The position numbers and the translations under genes were made by a program. DNA of 64,000 nucleotides from Paulownia fortunei (lineage: Eukaryota; Streptophyta; Magnoliopsida; Lamiales; Paulowniaceae). The stretch's first letter is position 1, and each line of letters opens with the position of its first letter. This document shows, piece after piece, positions 60,251-64,000 of this stretch. The DNA is taken from contig CM033110.1 in NCBI GenBank assembly GCA_019321725.1, positions 12,207,278 through 12,271,277 of the forward strand, written 5' to 3'. The notes beneath the pieces were generated by a model that saw only the letters and a list, made by a program, of their open reading frames with translations, was not told where the DNA came from and did not search any database.

Positions 60251-63200
60251 ATCTCCCACTTATCCTAGAGCCAATTACCCTGTATCTTTGGCCCATCTTC
60301 CAAAGATGTCATTCAAATACTATTTGCGCTAGTGGTCTGGTCATTGGATTTGCTAGATTTTCTGCCAAGGCTATTTTCTCCACTATTGAGTCGCTTACAC
60401 AAATGATTAGTCTAATCATATGGTATTACCTCATATTGTACTTGGATCTATGTTGAGATCTTAGCTTTTTTGCTTGCACAACAGCCTTATTGTTATCGTA
60501 GTAGACTTTTATTAGATTAACAACAGCCAGAACTACTTCCAACCCTTTGGAAGAGCCAGAACTACTTCCAACCCATTGGAAGAGGTTCCTCATCCATACA
60601 TGTTCCTTTGTAGCATCTCATACGGTGATATATTTATCCTTGATGGTGGAATCCATGGTCATCTCAAGATTAGAACTCCTTCTAGCTAACCGCTACCATT
60701 TAGGACAAATATGATTCTAGACATGGATCAAGTTATCTATTTTGGACTAAAAGCTAGATGCAACATCCTAGCTTTAGATCTCCTAATTGTGTTCCGAGAA
60801 AACGTCTTTAATGCTTCACAAGCACTTAAAGACCTTATCTATGACTTTTAATGATATAATCATAAAATAGACTGAATTCTTCTCATGATATTCAGAGCAT
60901 ACTTGATATCATATCTAGTACATAGATTTGCATATTTAAAGTATGTGAGTCATCTTTTTATTTTTCCTTCAGAAGTCTTTAGGGACATAGACTTTGAAAA
61001 AGAATAACTATGACTCCTGCACTGCTTAAAACTCTATTTGGTTGAGTAGTCTAAGCATCTTTTTAGATCTATACTGATCTAAATCCCCAAGCTCTAGGAT
61101 GCCTTCCAAATCCCTCATGGAGAATAAGTAGATAACAAGTCTTCGTTAATTGTAACATTCCTACAACATTGTTACACTAATAAATAAATTTTACTATGCT
61201 CCCATGAATTTTCTTGCATACATATGCTGCATTTCTAAGTAGGTTAAATCATTTGATTAACACAGCGAATCGAATGTACCAACCTTGGGAATTTAATGTT
61301 AAGTCCAATAATGGACTTTTGAGCTTGCTTCTATTGGACATGAAGGTCTCAAGCTGCTTCTTCTCAATACTTCTATTGATGAAGACGACCCTCATATCCT
61401 TCCATGTACTCAAATATGGCCAGCAGGATACCAATGGACTTCGACATTGTATCTGGTAAGAGGTTTCCTCAATGGTAAACGCCTTGACTTTGAGTGAAAG
61501 CCTTTTGTTCTGGTTATGCCTTATAGGTCATCACCTCCCATGTAATCCAAGCTTTCGCTTGCAGACTCATTTGCAGTCGATGGGTACTATACTCTGTGGT
61601 GGGTCTATCAAGGTCCGTAATCTGTTGGAGTACACAGAGTCCATACCAAATGGTATTTTGCTAATTTTCCCGAATTGATGTCATACATCAATGTTCCCTT
61701 TTGAAATAATATTCAAGGAAATCCTTATGTACTAAGAATTTAGTAATTTGTTTGTGTACCATTGCCTTTTATGAGAGAATTCATGGTTCTTGAATTTTTT
61801 CAAGCTCTATGATCTAGCCCTTTTCCATCCAATAGAAAACACATTTCTACAAGGTCACATTTCTCAAAACTAACACTTTAGACTTGATAAATCATAGAAG
61901 CAATAATCAACAAAGTCCTTTGGATACCCCATAAATTTGTGTAAATTAGATCTTGCATCCAACCTATCTCTCACTAACCACTTTGCATAAGCAGGCCTCC
62001 TCGTACCCTTAGATATGAGGAGTTTTTCCTATATCATATCTTATATGATATTTTTAAGCATCGACTTTAGTGACTTTTTTCATAAGAATGTTGTTGATTC
62101 TAGAGCATAACCCTAAAGTGAAAGAGAGAGCTCAGTGGAATTCAACAAGGACTCACCTTTTTGAGAATCCTATTCTCCATTAGATAATCAAATAACTCAC
62201 CACCATAGTATTTATTTCCTTGATCATGTCGGTGGATTTTATTACTTTTGTCCATTTTATTCTCTACCTCATATCCAGATTCTTTGAACTCTTCAAAGCA
62301 TTTAGAGTAATGAAGTAAGAATAGTTCGTTTGTGGACTAACATTTAGTAGACTATATACAATTCTTTTGTATCAAATCCAAAATTGGTGCTTTACTCCAT
62401 TTGTCCCACAAATGCTGATTTGGTCATTCTACCCTTAAGATAAGATTCACAAGTCGGCATCACATGCAAGTCCAAGAGGTCAAGCAAACAAGCCATCTGG
62501 TGAATTATTTCTTTAGGGATATGACCTAACCTAGCATATCACAATCATGTATAAGTATGATTATCTAGCATATCACAATTATGTATAAGTATGATTATCT
62601 AAACTTATTTTGTTGATTTTGTTAGATCAAAATTTTTATGGTACTATAATTTAATTGCTAAAGTATGATCATGAAGAGTCATGGAACATTTCCATCCTTT
62701 GTTTTTTCAATCAAAACTTTCTCTGATTTAACAAAAATCCAACTTTTAAATCTTTTCCACTATAGACAAATAATTATCACTAACCCAATTCTATCTAGAG
62801 ATAAGGGGACCATTCCTTCAGCTAAGGAAGCAACCTTTGCTTCACTTCCAAGTTTAAGAATTTCCTCTCAGACTTATTTTTCTTGTCACCGTCTACAACT
62901 CTTTGTAGATATAGGATTACATCTAATATCAAATATCCAAGAAGAATTGTCAACAATTGACTTCAACAAAATGTTTATTTGAATTAAAACTCTTTCTAAC
63001 TCAAATATTTAAATTAGAACTCTTTCTAATTCAAGACGTGAATTAGTACTCCTAATTCATTTAAGCAAGTCGATACTTGCATTTTCTCTTTCCATGCCCC
63101 ATTTTACCATAATGGTAGCATAAACCTATCTTGTCCTGATTAATCCTCTAGCTTAGCCTATTTTAAATTTTTGTTTATATTGAGAACTCTTTCGTAATCA

Positions 63201-64000
63201 TTCTCTTAGATCCTAAGTCTTAGAGTATGTGAAACGAATAAACAAAATTGGTCTTTGAAAATCAGAGTCTCTTATAACTCCTTATAGGATGTCCTTCTGC
63301 AACTCTTTGTAGAATGTGTAGTGGGAGGTGGTTTCCACATCTTTTGTGAAACTGTTTCTACAACTATTTGTAGAAACTCTCTTATGCACCTTTTAAACCT
63401 CCCCAAATTTTAAGAACAATTCTTTAATTTTAAGAGCAATTCAAAAGATTTGAGGTTAGTAATTTCCAGTGTCGTCTATAATAAATCAAGTGGATATAAT
63501 AGTAATAACTATTATCCTAAGTGAGATAGAAAATCAAGCATCTATTCAAAAATATATTCATTTATAACTAGGTCTTTAATTATAAATATCTCCTACTATA
63601 TCTTCGAATTCCATCACCCCTAATGGTAATTCGGGAAATCAAATTTTCTAATGGGCTTGAGGTCCAATTAGTATAACATATACCCCAATGTTATGAGCCC
63701 ATATAATACACTAAAAAGTAGTTTATTCTTCAATGATTGTATCTTTATACAACCCCCAAGATGTTTTGCCTCACATCTTCCCATATGCCCCAATTTTATG
63801 AGCTCATATGATACTAAGTGTCAAGCAACACCCATCAAACATTCGTGTAGATCGAGCATCTAATGTTCCGCCAACACAGTGATGAGTCCATCCCAAAGCA
63901 TCACTATGCTTGGTAAAGATCACAACTTTTCAACATAAGACCATCCTACGACTCATGGCCGATGATCGAGTGTGTGTAGCATCGTCATGTCTCTACCTTT
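60251..64000 (-). mobile_element. Copia internal region, minus orientation, runs off the window
   Basis: On the minus strand from the LTR inward: RNase H with VYYDNNKAVVQAKKLRSQHRSK (60520-60440), decayed RT and integrase, and leader repeats at 63650-63990 matching 39040-39460. All frames are broken. The primer site and other LTR lie beyond position 64000. Confidence 0.7.

Overview
The window is nuclear DNA of a flowering plant, most likely a eudicot. It is AT-rich, its genes have introns with GT/AG borders, and it carries plant-specific families (B2-type cyclin, clade-D-like PP2C, DUF599, SUMO) within a dense nest of plant LTR retrotransposons. Two runs of exactly 100 N (17503-17602, 51863-51962) are assembly gaps. 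I saw no CRISPR array, rRNA or tRNA gene.

Layout. 592-2755 (-): a divergent SUMO-like gene whose intron 1 is full of microsatellites. 4443-14609 (+): one complete Athila-type Ty3/gypsy element with near-identical 1.6 kb LTRs and a TTTAC target-site duplication. It has lost the protease and the front of the reverse transcriptase, but carries two extra sense-strand genes between integrase and the 3' LTR. One is a small basic cysteine-rich protein resembling the 3'-terminal nucleic-acid-binding protein of carlavirus-type plant RNA viruses, followed by a 21-A tract. The other is an intronless LOG cytokinin-activating gene. 14610-17340: LTR debris. 17603-20466 (-): a B2-type mitotic cyclin with ten visible coding exons, its last part lost in an assembly gap, and a promoter with three mitosis-specific MSA motifs. 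21960-24110: the 3' part of a copia element. 25000-29700: a broken Tat/Ogre-like gypsy element with gag on + and pol on -.

29712-45096: an old Athila-type LTR split by a 13.8 kb copia composite (AATAC on both sides), itself broken by two inverted copia copies that share one LTR. 45100-47800: more copia remnants. 48567-50236 (+): a PP2C pseudogene with preserved introns and lost metal-binding residues. 52467-54907: two related MITE-like elements end to end, sharing a TAA. 55700-56239 (-): the last exon of a DUF599 membrane-protein gene. 57013-58172: a GCTCG-rich repeat and a Helitron-like 3' end. 58173-64000: a third inverted copia copy that runs off the window.

The host genes have unrelated functions and do not form a pathway. 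The most notable item is the Athila element: a virus-like protein (that viral family includes silencing suppressors) and a cytokinin-activating enzyme appear to ride together as cargo in the position normally held by an env-like ORF.
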